Source: Vanilla planifolia
Lineage: Eukaryota; Streptophyta; Magnoliopsida; Asparagales; Orchidaceae
Reading direction: 5' to 3'
DNA: 64,000 nucleotides
Assembly (NCBI GenBank): GCA_023846275.1
Contig: CM043877.1
Coordinates: forward strand, 13,375,107 to 13,439,106
Shown here: positions 11,267-26,167 of the stretch, one piece after another
Position numbering within the stretch: position 1 is the first letter of the stretch
Layout: the number at the start of each line of letters is the position of its first letter
Notes under the pieces: model-generated
Told to the model about the DNA's origin: nothing
What the model saw: only the letters and a program-made list of their open reading frames with translations
Database searches by the model: none
Translations under genes and position numbers: made by a program

Positions 11267-12398
11267 TCATGGGTTTGTGAATACTGCTTCACACGCGATC
11301 CTATAATCCCTAACGACCCACCACTCAACCAACGACCTACTACCAACTCAATCCACAACCGGCGTCCAACTTGAGCCGCCGTTCACCTGATTTCTTTCTA
11401 TTGAAACTCTTAAGGCATTCAATCTTGCCATAATTTTTTTTCTTATTCTTTAACTAATTTAATGTTCTTTTTTTGTATTATCTATATATTTTTAAAATTA
11501 GTAAAGTTAATACTAGATTATGAGTTAAAACAAATTAATCATATTTTAGATTAAATAATATTTAACAATGAATTTATGATTAAATAATTTAACCCTTTTT
11601 TGAAAGACAATTTCAACCTTTAATTATATTTTAATAGCTTTATGACATATTTTTTTATGACATAACTTTCTTTTTTTGTTGTAAATGTCAAGCTATACTT
11701 GTTTATGACCATTGAATTTAAAAAAATTGAGAAAAAGATTTGTTTGATAAAAAAAATTGTATTTATAAATAAGAAAAAATTTAATGAAAAAGAACTAATA
11801 AACATAAATCTTAAAAGTTTTTTTATAGGAAACTTAGCTTCTGAAGCAAGACGTAATATTTTTATTTAAACTAATAAATAACATATACGTTTGATTGATA
11901 ATATCATTAAATAAGTGCGGATAGCAGTACCTAAACCGTATCATTTACAACCAATTTTTATTATTTTAATTAAAAAAGCGAAAAAAAAATACTTTAAAAA
12001 ATAATTTATTCCAAAAAATAATACAATACATTAAAAACAAATGACGTCACCTTTGATTGTTAAGACTTCAATGACGTCACCTTTCATTTTAAACATGTTT
12101 ATAATTTATTATTGGAAGAAGAGTCCAAATTTCCATGCATTGCCATCCATTAATTTTTTTTAGTTATATATATATATTTATATGCAATTTTTTTTTTGTG
12201 AATTACCATAAAAGCATGGAAGAATAAATCATTCACCAACTTTACTAATGTGACATAATTCAACAAACAAAAATTTACATCAACTTAAATCAACGAAACC
12301 TACGAATCATTGACTCGGTGGCTTCACGTCTATCATACAAATTAAAAATATATATTTAAGGAAAACAAAAAACCATTTTTACCATTCGAAGGTAAATC
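11267..12398. other. Spacer between the RNR2 gene and the small frameshifted gene
   Basis: AT-rich, no ORF of interest. It contains the paired TGACGTCA sites, listed separately. The first part (to about 11400) is GC-richer and is probably distal RNR2 promoter. Confidence 0.5.
12040..12085. promoter_or_regulatory. Two identical TGACGTCA (CRE/TGA-bZIP) sites 30 bp apart
   Basis: AATGACGTCACCTTT occurs twice (from 12040 and from 12070). The palindromic cores TGACGTCA are at 12042-12049 and 12072-12079. TGACG is the core bound by plant TGA-class bZIP factors, and pairs of TGACG motifs make as-1 type elements. The sites lie about 1 kb upstream of the RNR2 start and 0.3 kb downstream of the minus-strand gene stop, so the target gene is uncertain. 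Confidence 0.55.
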
Positions 12399-12817
12399 TC
12401 AATAAACGGCGATCTCACCGGAGGCGCGGATGGACCGACAGATCTCGAACAACAACCGGCGGTCGAACTCTCCCGGTTCGACCTTGGCCGACCGAGCCTT
12501 GGGTATCCGCCGGGTCAGGAGCGACTCCGCCCCGACCGATGCCGACAGACCGGACCCCTTCCCGGCGAGCCCAAGCATGGCGTTCACGTAGGAATCCCTG
12601 AGCCGGGCCAGCAGGCGGACCGGCGACAGCTGCCTAAACCGGATGCGAATGACTCCCCGAAGCCTGAACAGCCGTCGCTGCCCGCCGCCCAGCGCCTTTC
12701 CGCATCGCCGAGTCGGGCCACCTTGACGGACTTCTTGCCCCCGTCGAGCCGCTGGTATCTCCGCCTTCTCCAGTAGGAGGTCACTGCTCTGCAAAACTGA
12801 ATCGGGAAAGCCTCCAT
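12399..12817 (-). CDS. Small basic plant-specific protein, coding frame broken by one frameshift
   Basis: The minus strand starts MEAFPIQFCRAVTSYW at 12817, then RRRRYQRLD, KVARLG and ERRW. Near 12675-12695 the frame is lost, and another frame continues with RRLFRLRG, LARLRDSYVNAMLGLAGKG, RIPKAR and EFDRRLLFEI to a stop at 12399. The two halves together match my memory of a family of 100-150 aa basic plant proteins of unknown function (a conserved SVTSYWRRRxYQRL-type N-terminus and an LRDxYVxxML segment). One base appears to be missing in a run of G and C on either side of GGGCGGCGGGC. With it the span would be 420 bases, about 139 residues. The start at 12817 is preferred to the upstream ATG at 12925 because the TATA box lies between them. 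Either a recent pseudogene or a base-calling error is possible. Role unknown. Confidence 0.7.
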
Positions 12818-12865
12818 CTTTGTTTGCCGGTCGGATGGTTCTGTGTTTGTTTGGGTCGAGCTTTC

Positions 12866-12871
12866 TTTATA
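12866..12871 (-). promoter_or_regulatory. TATA box of the small basic protein gene
   Basis: TATAAA on the minus strand, in CCACATATAAAGAAAG. It is about 50 bases upstream of the start codon at 12817, which leaves a leader of roughly 20 bases and rules out the upstream ATG at 12925 as the main start. Confidence 0.6.
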
Positions 12872-12956
12872 TGTGGAAAGGAGTAGATTTCGTGGAGTCA
12901 AAGCGACGGCGATGGGAGTTTCCATTCAAAGATCAAATCAAATATTGGTGGTCTTT

Positions 12957-12996
12957 TAACGATCGTTGACCGTTTTTTGACTGAGCTTCTAGAAGT
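12957..12996 (-). promoter_or_regulatory. W-box pair, AACGATCGTT palindrome and HSE-like palindrome
   Basis: Between 12957 and 12996 lie the palindrome AACGATCGTT, TTGACC and TTGACT (WRKY W-box forms) and CTTCTAGAAG, which resembles two inverted heat-shock half sites (TTC/GAA). They are 90-130 bases upstream of the TATA box. Stress-responsive control is inferred from motifs only. Confidence 0.4.
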
Positions 12997-13029
12997 TGTT
13001 TAGGGAAGACTAATCCTAAATCCTATTCG

Positions 13030-15832
<2,803 letters not shown>

Positions 15833-16165
15833 TCATACTTGTTCAATAACCAAATTGTATGTATGATCACTGATCAAACAAGGGATTATGACTTCTCCAC
15901 TAATTCCCATGTCATAATCTAAAGAGAGTTCCACTAATGAAACCCTCTTATGGTCTAAGTAAGACAAATTAACTATCAACATTTTAATTTGCTCTAGCCA
16001 ATCTTTTGCTTGAAATGAATCTATAATATTAGAAATGTGTGGTGGATGTAATTTTAAAAATTTTTCCACCAAACAATTTGCAACATAATTTTTGTTGTCT
16101 TCCATTTTTTGTGGGTGTATATTCTCTTTGATCTTGCATTCCTTTTGGCATAATGAAAATTTCAT
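15833..16165 (-). mobile_element. Ty3/gypsy gag fragment (Retrotrans_gag type)
   Basis: The minus-strand ORF contains VEKFLKLHPPHIS, DSFQAKDWLEQIKMLI and LSYLDHKRVSLVELSLDYD. This is the pattern of plant gypsy gag: F..L.PP.F.G..D...A..WL..ME.IF......D..KV..A...L. The usual GxAxxWW motif that follows is not seen, so the domain is cut or diverged. No nucleocapsid zinc knuckle, pol or LTRs were recognised around it, so it is an isolated relic. Confidence 0.72.
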
Positions 16166-18340
16166 GATCCCTAACTCCTAGTGAAGGAACTTAAACCATG
16201 TCTTCATTATTAAAGCTAGCTACCTCCTCATCATGCAATCCAGCATTCTCTTATTCCATTTTTGCATTTCTATCAAAATTTTTAAATTTTTTTATGATAA
16301 GATTTTTCCAAATAACTTACATTTCACCATAGTATCTAAAAGCATAATTAATTCTACATATATTCCATCAATAGATTGATAATTTGATGATCTTTTAATA
16401 TTATTTTGAATCTTTCAATTCCAAAGGATTTTTAAGAAGTCATCCATATATTTTTTTCTTTTCCTAAAATACTATCAAATTATAGATTTAATCTTTATTT
16501 CTATGATTATATATATATATATATATATTCATATTTTTCTTACAATTTTCTTTTAAGTAATGCACATGAGCTTTAAGTTTAATTTGTTTTTTATTAAGTT
16601 GTTTTGTCAATTTTCTCTAGTGTTTTGCATGTTAAATGATAACCATGTTCTTTTATGCTTTTGTATATCAAATTAAAATCACATATAAAAAAATATTTAT
16701 CAACAAGCAATAGCAAAATAAGATGTATATGATCCCATTCTGAGATCTACTTATAATTACACACTCATTTTGATCTTTGGTCAAGTTTTCTAATCTATGC
16801 TCATTTATTTTTAATTTTTCATCCTAAATTGTGAACTTTAGGGTTGTTTTCATCTAAGTTTGTCCATTTTAGGTTTTTCCTTTCAAGACTTATCTATTTC
16901 TAAGTTTTTTCATTAATTGTTATCTATTATCTTATAGTTTTTGTCTTTAAGATTTTAATTATTTTGATACCAGATTATAATATCCTATATATAATCTATA
17001 TTTTTTTCTTAATATAGTTCATTTTAAAACCTCTACATAAAATTTGCTTTATCATGCTTCCCTATTTTCTAAAATACTTTCCTAATTTTATTTATAAAGA
17101 TATGACCCACACGTACACAGACACATACTTATACATATATATAATAAATTCTATTTTTTCATTATAGAACGTCTTTCATACTTTAAAAACTTATCTTTAA
17201 TGATCTTTTAAAAGTTAAACTAACTTATAACATAATACAAAAAGATATGACGATTATAATCAAAACATACTTGATATTATGGTTGTGAAACTCTTCCTTA
17301 TTTTTGAAAACAATCAAGCAAAATTAAGCATCCAATTATTGCAATGGAAAATAAAACCCTACAATTAAATCGATCTAATTGTCAAAGATAGAAAATCACT
17401 AAATTTTCAAATCTTAATTAGTAATGTGTTTGACAATAAACTTTTTGCAAAAAAAAAATGAAGTAATAATGATAATTTGTTTCATCTAGATTAGATTAAT
17501 CTCATAATAAAAATATAATATATAATCTCTAAGAAATGATAGAAACATATAAAGAGATATTATGTAAAGTTTCTTTTAAATTTATATTGGTGTCTTATGA
17601 AGTGCATCATTTTGCAAGTAATCGTTATGCAAAAAAAAAGCTAAGCTACCAACACAAACTTAATAGACAATTTACTTATAATTTAAAACATTATACATTA
17701 TGTTATATTATATACTTTGTTCTAATTTTCTTAACACAAGTACAAACTATATGATAAAATATGTAATATATATCCAAAAATAAAAATCCTCCCCTTATGT
17801 TTACATTTCTTTGAATTTAATTATTATATTTTTGTAAAATTACTCTCTTAAACTTAATTAATATTATTTGATTATTAGATTAAATAATAAGACAAATTTC
17901 TTACCATTTATTTGTACTCTTCTAAAATAATTTTTTTGAATTATTTCTTTTATATCTCTTTTTGTCTAAGTTAAAAATCCAAAGATCCCATCTCATATTC
18001 CATGATAACGATCTAAATCATTACACAATTTGGGTTATATTGTTGTAGCTTTAAACTAAACCTATTTATTTGATAATTTGTTTCAATAATTATTCCCAAA
18101 TACTTATATCATACTCATTAACAATATATTACAAAAAAGAAATAGTTATGTATTACCCAAACTTATATGTGACATAGCATGTGAAGCAAACAATAATTGC
18201 AATTATAGTATATGAATTTAAAATCATAAGATATCATCAACCACCATCAAAATATATACTTCATTAGACTTAAACTTACATAACATCAAATATTAATCAT
18301 ATGTATTGTAAGGTTTATAATTATATATTTTAAAATTTTT
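16166..18340. other. AT-rich spacer
   Basis: No gene recognised. A short TA run lies at about 16509-16528. The 72-codon ORF near 17536 is AT-rich and featureless. Confidence 0.55.
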
Positions 18341-18355
18341 AATTAGTTGTCATAC

Positions 18356-18418
18356 CTTGTGAATTTTTCCACGCCGTTTACTCTCCTTCCGCTTCCACTC
18401 GGCCGTCCTCCTTGCCAT
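18356..18418 (-). other. Orphan GC-rich patch with an exon-like minus-strand ORF
   Basis: About 100 GC-rich bases (18370-18460) stand alone in AT-rich DNA. On the minus strand an ATG at 18418 opens 21 codons, MARRTAEWKRKESKRRGKI plus HK, ending exactly at AAG|GTATGA, a good plant 5' splice donor. The peptide is very basic. No downstream exon was recognised towards lower coordinates. It may be a first-exon remnant or a captured gene fragment; the family is not recognised. Confidence 0.35.
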
Positions 18419-18464
18419 CGGTTTCCCCGCCGTTTGGCCGTTTAGCCACCGTCAGGATAGGGAT

Positions 18465-21440
18465 TTATAAAATATAATTTAATTAAAAGTTTGGAAAACT
18501 TTTATTATGTTAAATTTTATTGATGACTTTTAAAATACATTTTTTTCATCAAAGCTTATCATTTATAAAAAATTTATAATTTTTTACATCATTTTATAAT
18601 ATTTTTAAAAAATCATATTAATATTTTTTTTATAAAATTGATGTATAGAATATATAAAATTTTCTCAAAATTTATTTCATCATAATCTTAATAGAATATA
18701 TTTTTTTCATATACCTTTTAATTTTATTTATTTTATTATTTCATATAAATTCCATCTTATATTTTATAATCAATTTACTTTTAATTTATCCTAAAATTTG
18801 TACTATAGATTACCTATAATTCGATCTTCATTGTTTAAAGCTTACTTTCGTCTTAGATTCATAAACACCAAAATTATTATACAAATTTTTTAAAAATATG
18901 CATAAATCATAAAAATTTATGAAAAACTCACAATTTGTTCGTCGATTTAAATACTTAAGTCATTTTGATTAGAGTGAGTACTTTCTACATTAAAAAAGCA
19001 TAATATTTCTTCAAAACTAATTTAAAATAATCTAAATGGAAAATATCAATATAACAACAAAATAACCAATAAAAAATTTTCTTATGAATGACTTAAGAAC
19101 AATATTCATCAAACAAATAGGAATGTTGTTTGCTTTTGAAAAATCCAAATTACATAACTATTAATTAAAATTAAAACATTGGTCAAAAGGTTAACAACAA
19201 AAATAATTTGATTGTTAATTTGATGATTAATGAAAAATATTCAATCAATAAAATGTTTACAAGAACTTTCCACCAATAATTTTAATGGTGACATAATAGT
19301 TTCAATCATCAATCTATTAATGAATCTCTTCCTAACACAAATTTTGTTAACTAATGCTTAGTAAATATTGTTTGAGACTAAAAAAAATTAATGCAAATAT
19401 TTGTGAAAAAACAAAAAAAAATTAGAAAAATCAATGATATTCTATTTTGCTATTAGTTATAAAAAATAAGCAAAAATACAAAAATATAAAAATTACAAGA
19501 AATTGTATTTTGAAGCACTTATAATAATAGATTTTAGTCTTTAAAGAAAATAAGATCTTAAAAAATGCTTAAAAGATTCCATATACTTTGGATAATGTGT
19601 AGCTTAGAGAATATTCTTGCCAAGTGAAGCAGTAAAGAAATTGTAGAGCTAATGTGCTGTCCCACTTTATGGATTTGGCCATCTTTGTAAAATAGAATCT
19701 TTGTTTATCTTTATAAAAATCACCTCCATATTAATGCTCATAACCCTTTTATCTATGGTTATGCAAATTTTTAAAAAATAGATATAATGCAAAAAAATTC
19801 ATAAAAAATATTATTTAATCAAGTACTTACCATTGATGATAATGTTTAGTCTTCTGTCCTTTAAACTTGATCTATTATCTCTAGAATGTTATGAGTTCAT
19901 ATTGAATTAGATATTTGATCAATTCTAAACTTTTTATGATAAAAACAAATTAGATTTTGATCAAATAATTGAACGGTTAATCTATCATCTAAAATGTCTA
20001 TAAAAAATTTGAATAAAAAAACTTTAAAAAATTATTTTCATTAAAATAAATAAGCTTTTACAAAGAGAGATTCATAAATTATAAGTAAAATGAATGACAT
20101 TATGTTTGTTGTGTTGTATCAATTTGTCAAAGTGAATTAGTATGATTTATGGTTATGAATTAGCTATGTTGGAAAAGTATGTACAAACTAGTGTTTGATT
20201 TAGAAAGATGAAATATAAATTATTTAAAGTTGGATAATGTTCAAAATATAAGATACATTATGGTGTGTATTGACCATGTTTGCATGTATAAGAGTTAAAA
20301 TATTTGAAAATTTATCGTTTCTCTTTGCAATCTTGTCTACTCCAACTTAAGCTTGTATTGCTGTGATATCTGTGTGAATAATTCTAGTAACAATTATGTC
20401 TACCTTATCATAGTGATGAGTTCTAGTTGTGACTATTCTTATTTTTTAATGTGATAAGATTATTTTATAATATTGACACAATAATGTTTATTAATATCTA
20501 CCAAATAGCTACTTCGAAGGTGATTAATATGAGTTGATGAGATGTAGAATGATGAAAACGATTGATTGAAAATCAAGAATATAACCAAGGTCATTTAAAA
20601 CAAATTTATCTTTTTCATTGAGTATGACTTTCATGTATTTCTATTACATAACACGATGAATTCAAATTACTAATTCGATCTTATATTATTTTAGATTATT
20701 TTTTGGTATTTCAATTTTACTGTCATTCTTTCTACTGAAAAGGCATGATCACTTCATTGGGAGTAATATGAAGAGATCAAAACAAACTATAGGGCACAAT
20801 TCCATTGATGTTTTATAGTTGTTTTTTAATATATGATTTATATTGTTCTTAGTTTATGGATTCTTACTTAGTTAAAGTCATATTATTAACATGATGTTAC
20901 TGGTCAGGGCCTTTACATGATTTGCTTGCACGTTATACAAAACTTAAAAAAGTACTAATTATTTATATAAATTTCAAGAGAACATTTTTCATATATGTCA
21001 AAAGCATTGAATATGCATGATTTTCATATGGTGCATGCAAGACATGCAAAGTCTACAAAATGTTATAAAGTAGAATAGTCGTATATATCAAAATTGATAT
21101 GCAGAAAAAATCAAAGTAGACTTTGCGATCTATTATTTTATATTATCTTTTCTATATTTGTGTTTCACTGCTCCACCGAAAATTCATCTTTATTTATTTA
21201 TTTTTTTTTTTGAGATTTTTGTGATATATTTTAAGTTTTTCTATTTTTGGACAATAATGATATGTGCATGTATCTCATTTTTAACTTTAGTTGTCATGTT
21301 ATATTATTGATTTGATATCATAAATCTTATTAATAAACCATTAAATATTTCATTAAATCCCGCATCATTTGCTTCCTTAAATAGAATTATTGGTGCCCTG
21401 AAAAAAAAATAGTTTGAAAAAATATTAATTAGTAGCTTAG
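18465..21440. other. AT-rich spacer
   Basis: Nothing recognised on either strand beyond simple AT-rich sequence and short homopolymers. Confidence 0.6.
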
Positions 21441-21479
21441 TTAACCTAACTTGTGGCCCACTGCCTTTAATTACTAATT

Positions 21480-21690
21480 ATGGAATAGGCGTTACCCTAA
21501 ATTCCACGGCTATGAACTAGCCACGTGGGCTGCGGTCCATGTTGTGGATTCAGCTTTCTGCTCACCGACCGTGTAACGGATCTCTATTCGGCCACGTTTC
21601 GCGTACCGGTAACCGGTCGAATCGGGCACGGATTTGTGATCACGACCGTAATCGCTGTCGCATTCGAATCGCATCATGTTTGATAGAAAA
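21480..21690. other. Orphan CpG-rich, promoter-like patch
   Basis: About 200 bases with many CpG steps inside an AT-rich desert. It contains a G-box core CACGTG (21522-21527), GGCCACGTTT, ACCGGT at 21605-21610 and at 21612-21617, and GTGATCAC. A 60-codon ORF (21539-21721, plus) starts here but runs into AT-rich sequence and shows no domain. No TATA box with a following gene was found. It looks like a promoter or 5' gene fragment without its gene. Confidence 0.4.
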
Positions 21691-23555
21691 CATATTCAAT
21701 TTTGGTTTCATTTTTGTTTAAAAGTCAAAATATCCCCCAATAAAAAAATTTTAAATAAAATATTTATTTAAATTATAATTTATTTTAAATTCAAAAAAAT
21801 ATTCATCAGAAAATTATTTACAAGTTCACTAAGATAATTGGAAAAGTATAATATATCATTTCACATATTTTATTTTAAATATAGTGATTATGATAAAATT
21901 ATTTTATATTCTCAATTAAAATATATTAAATAAATGATATTTTTAAACGAATTTTTTACTTTCAAGCATGTTGTCACACATAATTAGAGAGTAATTGTAA
22001 TGCATGTTATTGATTTTAAGATTCTTTTAGAAATAAAAAACACATGTCAATGTATCTGTCCATTAATGTATATGAAAAAAATGATGTAACTTTGTCTTTA
22101 GTCATAGAAAATATTTGTTCAATCATATCAATGCAAAACATGTAATATTGAGGTTAAAATTTTATCGAGTTTGAAATTGTTGACAAAAAAAATACTATAG
22201 TAGTATTGAAAACAAGTGAAGCTAAAGAATTGATAACATAAAAATTGTAATATATGTAAATATTAAAAATCACTTAAGCACAAAAAAAATAAATGATAAG
22301 TACATAAAAAATAATTCATATCTCTTAAAGTATAAAAGAGAATCTTGTAAAATTATTATTTAAAACTATTATAAACAATTTGATATTTTTTCTTTTGACC
22401 ATAGTCATCTTAGGTGATGATTATAAATTGTCTTAATATGTTGATTATTTAGGATATTTATCATTATATAATAACACTTAATTAGAAAACCAACTTAAGG
22501 ATTTTTTGTGATATGTATGTTACTTATTGTTTGTAAACATATCACTTCTTTGACATAAGCTCTTCTCCCTAAGTTTTTCTAGTATCACCATTAGTGAGAA
22601 AAGTTTAAATTTTCCCAAAATCTAATATTCTTCTAGAGTTTAACTCCAAAGTGAATATTATATAGCATTCACAAACCATAAGCTAATTTATTATAACATA
22701 AAGCTTACAAGATTACCTTTTAGTCTTAAAATCAATGTGCAACTAATGGCATTATAGGATAAAAAAAGATTTAAATAGAAAACTCCATTTAGTCTATTGA
22801 GCATGATAATCCAATGACAATTTTTTTAAGGTCGACCTCAAAATTTATTATATATATATATATATAAACTAAGTAAAAAAAATTATGATCTTAACAAAAG
22901 ATATAGTATAAAATTAAGGAAAAGTGCATATATTAAATCCAAACAAGTTGAAAAAACAAACTTAAAATATCATAAATTTAGAAGTTTTTGTGTTGACAAA
23001 ATCATATTGTACATAAATATTACAAAATAAAGACAAAACCTAGCCATATGCAAAAGAAGACTAACTCGGAGGGGTTGGTTCATTGGATGTTTTATTGTGT
23101 TGTTTTAAGGGTATGGGTCAAGCACCATCCACAATAATTGAAAAGACTTAACACAATCAAGAAAAGAGTGGTTTGACAATTAGTGAAGCACCATTCAACT
23201 CAGCCACGTCAACATAATTCATGCTAATATGTTTCTAAGTTTCAATAAGGAGGTAACCCAAATAGTCCCAAAGAATAATCATAATTAGCAAGGTCATCAA
23301 TATTGGCTTAACTATTCACAATAATTTAAGAGATCCTACTGACTAGAAATCATAAAAATAATTATAGAAGCATTATACACATCATCTGATCCAATTAAGA
23401 ACTAATTTGAATAATTAGTATTAGCACACAATGATTAATAATGCCCACAAAAGTGTTGATACAATATTGCCAAAATGTTTCTAGCATCATCGCTTCAAAT
23501 ATCCTATATAGAATTATGACAATGTTAAAGTCTAGACTCTTTCTTAAATATATGT

Positions 23556-23970
23556 ACTCGCAAGCAAAGAATGAATTATATATCAATCTAATAAAATGAT
23601 GTTCAAATGAATACAATTCAAAGTCTGAATCATGGTGAGCTTATGATAATTACAATAATAAACATGCACTGTTACATTAATTTGTACGTAAAAATAAATC
23701 TCTAATTCTAACTTAATTAACATAACTTTAAAATCATAGAAATAAAAACTCACTTTTATATTTGCTTGCAAGTAAAGAATGAAATACGTATCAATCCAAT
23801 GACAAAGTTTAGATAATGACAATTAAGAGTCTAAATCATGGTGACTTGTGAAATCACAATAATAAACATATATTGTCGTATTTATTTGTAATTTCAAATA
23901 AATTTCCAATTCTAACTTAATTAGCATAACTTTAAAATCAAAGAAATCAATACTCACTTTTATTTATCTT
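23556..23970 (+). repeat. Diverged tandem repeat, period about 208 bp
   Basis: A block starting CTCGCAAGCAAAGAATGAAT at about 23556 recurs from about 23764 as CTTGCAAGTAAAGAATGAAA. Both continue through a CATGGTGA phrase, CACAATAATAAACAT or its variant, and TTCTAACTTAATTA-CATAACTTTAAAATCA. There are many mismatches, so it is an old duplication. ORFs across it are not regarded as genes. Confidence 0.85.
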
Positions 23971-25291
23971 TGAAATATAAAAAATTTTAAATAAATTTCT
24001 AAAAAAAATATTATCAAACAAACTCTAACACATTATATTTTATATCCTAAAGACCCAATCGATTTCAACATTGATTGGTAACAAAGAGTTCTAGTTTAAT
24101 TCTTTTTGAAAAATTAAAGTTTTGACAAAAAAAAAAGATAGATAATTTTATTACTGATTTACATTTTTTTTTACAAGAGAGATAAATATTAAATCCAAAA
24201 GTCAATGGTTATCCAATCTTTAAGCTTGATTCTTCATATGACTGGTAAAATGTTGACAGGAAACACTTGTCTTCAACATGTTGAAGCCACATTCAAATCA
24301 AACTCCAAATTAAGATAAAGATGAATTTTGTGGGACAGGAAAAAAATCATGAACTTTTGACCATATTATTAAAAGTATCTTGGAATTTTAACATAGTAGA
24401 TTACTTTTGAAGATGCATTTCATTGTTGTTTTTTTAGAATTATTTTCATAATAAATGTGAAAAATAAATTATGATCTTCATATACAAATGATAAATCTAC
24501 TTATTTTAAATTTTACGATTTGATTATGCATGAATAAAATTTATTGTATTATGAATTTAACAAATTATAATTGCTCAATTTAAAAGTGGTTTCCAAAATT
24601 TTAGTATTGATATTTAAATTGTGCTTATAGAGTTTTCACTTCCAATAAAAAAACATGTATGATTACATATTATCTCAAATTTAGAGGTATTTATAATTTT
24701 TAGCTTAGTATTATTATTATGATATCATTAAGATGTAATTATTATGTAAGCTTATAATAAAAAATCTAAGTATATAATTAGCCTTTAAATGATCAAATGA
24801 AAGTTATGTTTTGAGACCATAATAAAATAATATTATATTTGGCATTGTCTTAAAAAATATAAATTTTACAAAATTATGCCAAATGTTAAAATAAATATAT
24901 CTGTGATAATAGTTAATTTTAAAAAAAAAATTTTAATTCTTAGATTATAATTTTGGAAGCTTAATAGAATTTATGGTGAATTAAGATTATATATATATAC
25001 ATACATACATATACATAGATACACATGTGAACACAACCAAACACACACACACAAGATTAAGCTTATCTTAGTTCATTATAGTAGTTAAGAACTGCTTTGG
25101 GAAGCTTCTAGAATAAGGGATAGAGAGGAGAAAACCTAACAAAATCAAGAGAAAGAGTGGTAGCCAATGGAGAAAGGAGTTTTGAGAAGAGAGAGGGAGT
25201 CAGGATAATGGAGCTCTAAAGGAGTATCTAGAGTCATAAAAAAGAAAAGAAGAGTAGTTATAATGGAGTAATAGGAAGAAGAAAAGTAGAT

Positions 25292-25327
25292 TAAGACAAT
25301 GATCATAGACTAAGACAATGATCATAG
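25292..25327 (+). repeat. 19-bp tandem duplication
   Basis: TAAGACAATGATCATAGAC at 25292-25310 is repeated from 25311, with the last bases incomplete. Confidence 0.9.
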
Positions 25328-26047
25328 AAAAGGTATGTCAAAATTGATTTTGATTCCTTTAAGACAACTTGAGTAATATTTTAAATGTCTCGAGTTCTTA
25401 CGAGGCCATGGTGCCTTTTTTTGGAGATAGGGTCAATTTTTAATAAAAAAGAGAGTGTAGTTTGACTCAAAGAATTGCTTTCCTGGAAAATTGAATGAAT
25501 TTTTTCTTCTTAAGAGAATCATTTGATACAAGAATAAATAATAAGTTGTATGATTAGTTCAACAAAAAAATGATAAGATTCCCAAGAAAATTGTATGAAA
25601 TGCTAATTACATTTTGTATAATAGGATATGCTCAAGGAAAAGAAGTGAATGGAATCTTATGAAGTGATCATAAAATGTGATGGTTTTAAAAATGATGGCC
25701 AACCTTTATCATAGCATATAATATAAACATTGAACAGTATGATTAGTTTTTGAAAGGAGGGTTCAAAAGAAGGAATTAGATTATGCAATGCCTCAAAAGT
25801 AGTTCAATAGATAATCATACTATATCATAACATTATTGAATAATATGATTAGCATAAGAAGAATTGTTCGAGAATGAGACTTTACAATTTGAAACAAAAG
25901 CTTTGTGTTCTTTTTGTATGATATAATTTAGTGAATATACTATATGATATCATTACAATACAAGAAGTGATAAAAAAAATTATGATAAAAAGAAAGAAAG
26001 ATAAAAAGAAATTTAAGAACTTTAAAACTAATTAATTGCTTCTCATT

Positions 26048-26167
26048 TTTTATACGATTATAGAAAGGAAAAGAAATCTTAGAACAAACTCATTCAAAAA
26101 ATTAAGCTTTTATACGATTATAGAAAAGAAAAGAAATCTTATAACAAACTCATTCAAAAAATTAAGT
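26048..26167 (+). repeat. 60-bp tandem duplication
   Basis: Two copies with period exactly 60, starting TTTTATACGATTATAGAAA at 26048 and 26108 and differing at only a few positions. Purine-rich, non-coding. Confidence 0.92.

Noticed and set aside
12584..12925. ATG at 12925 as start of the small basic protein gene
   Set aside because: It lies upstream of the TATA box at 12866-12871; the conserved family start MEAFPIQ is at 12817.
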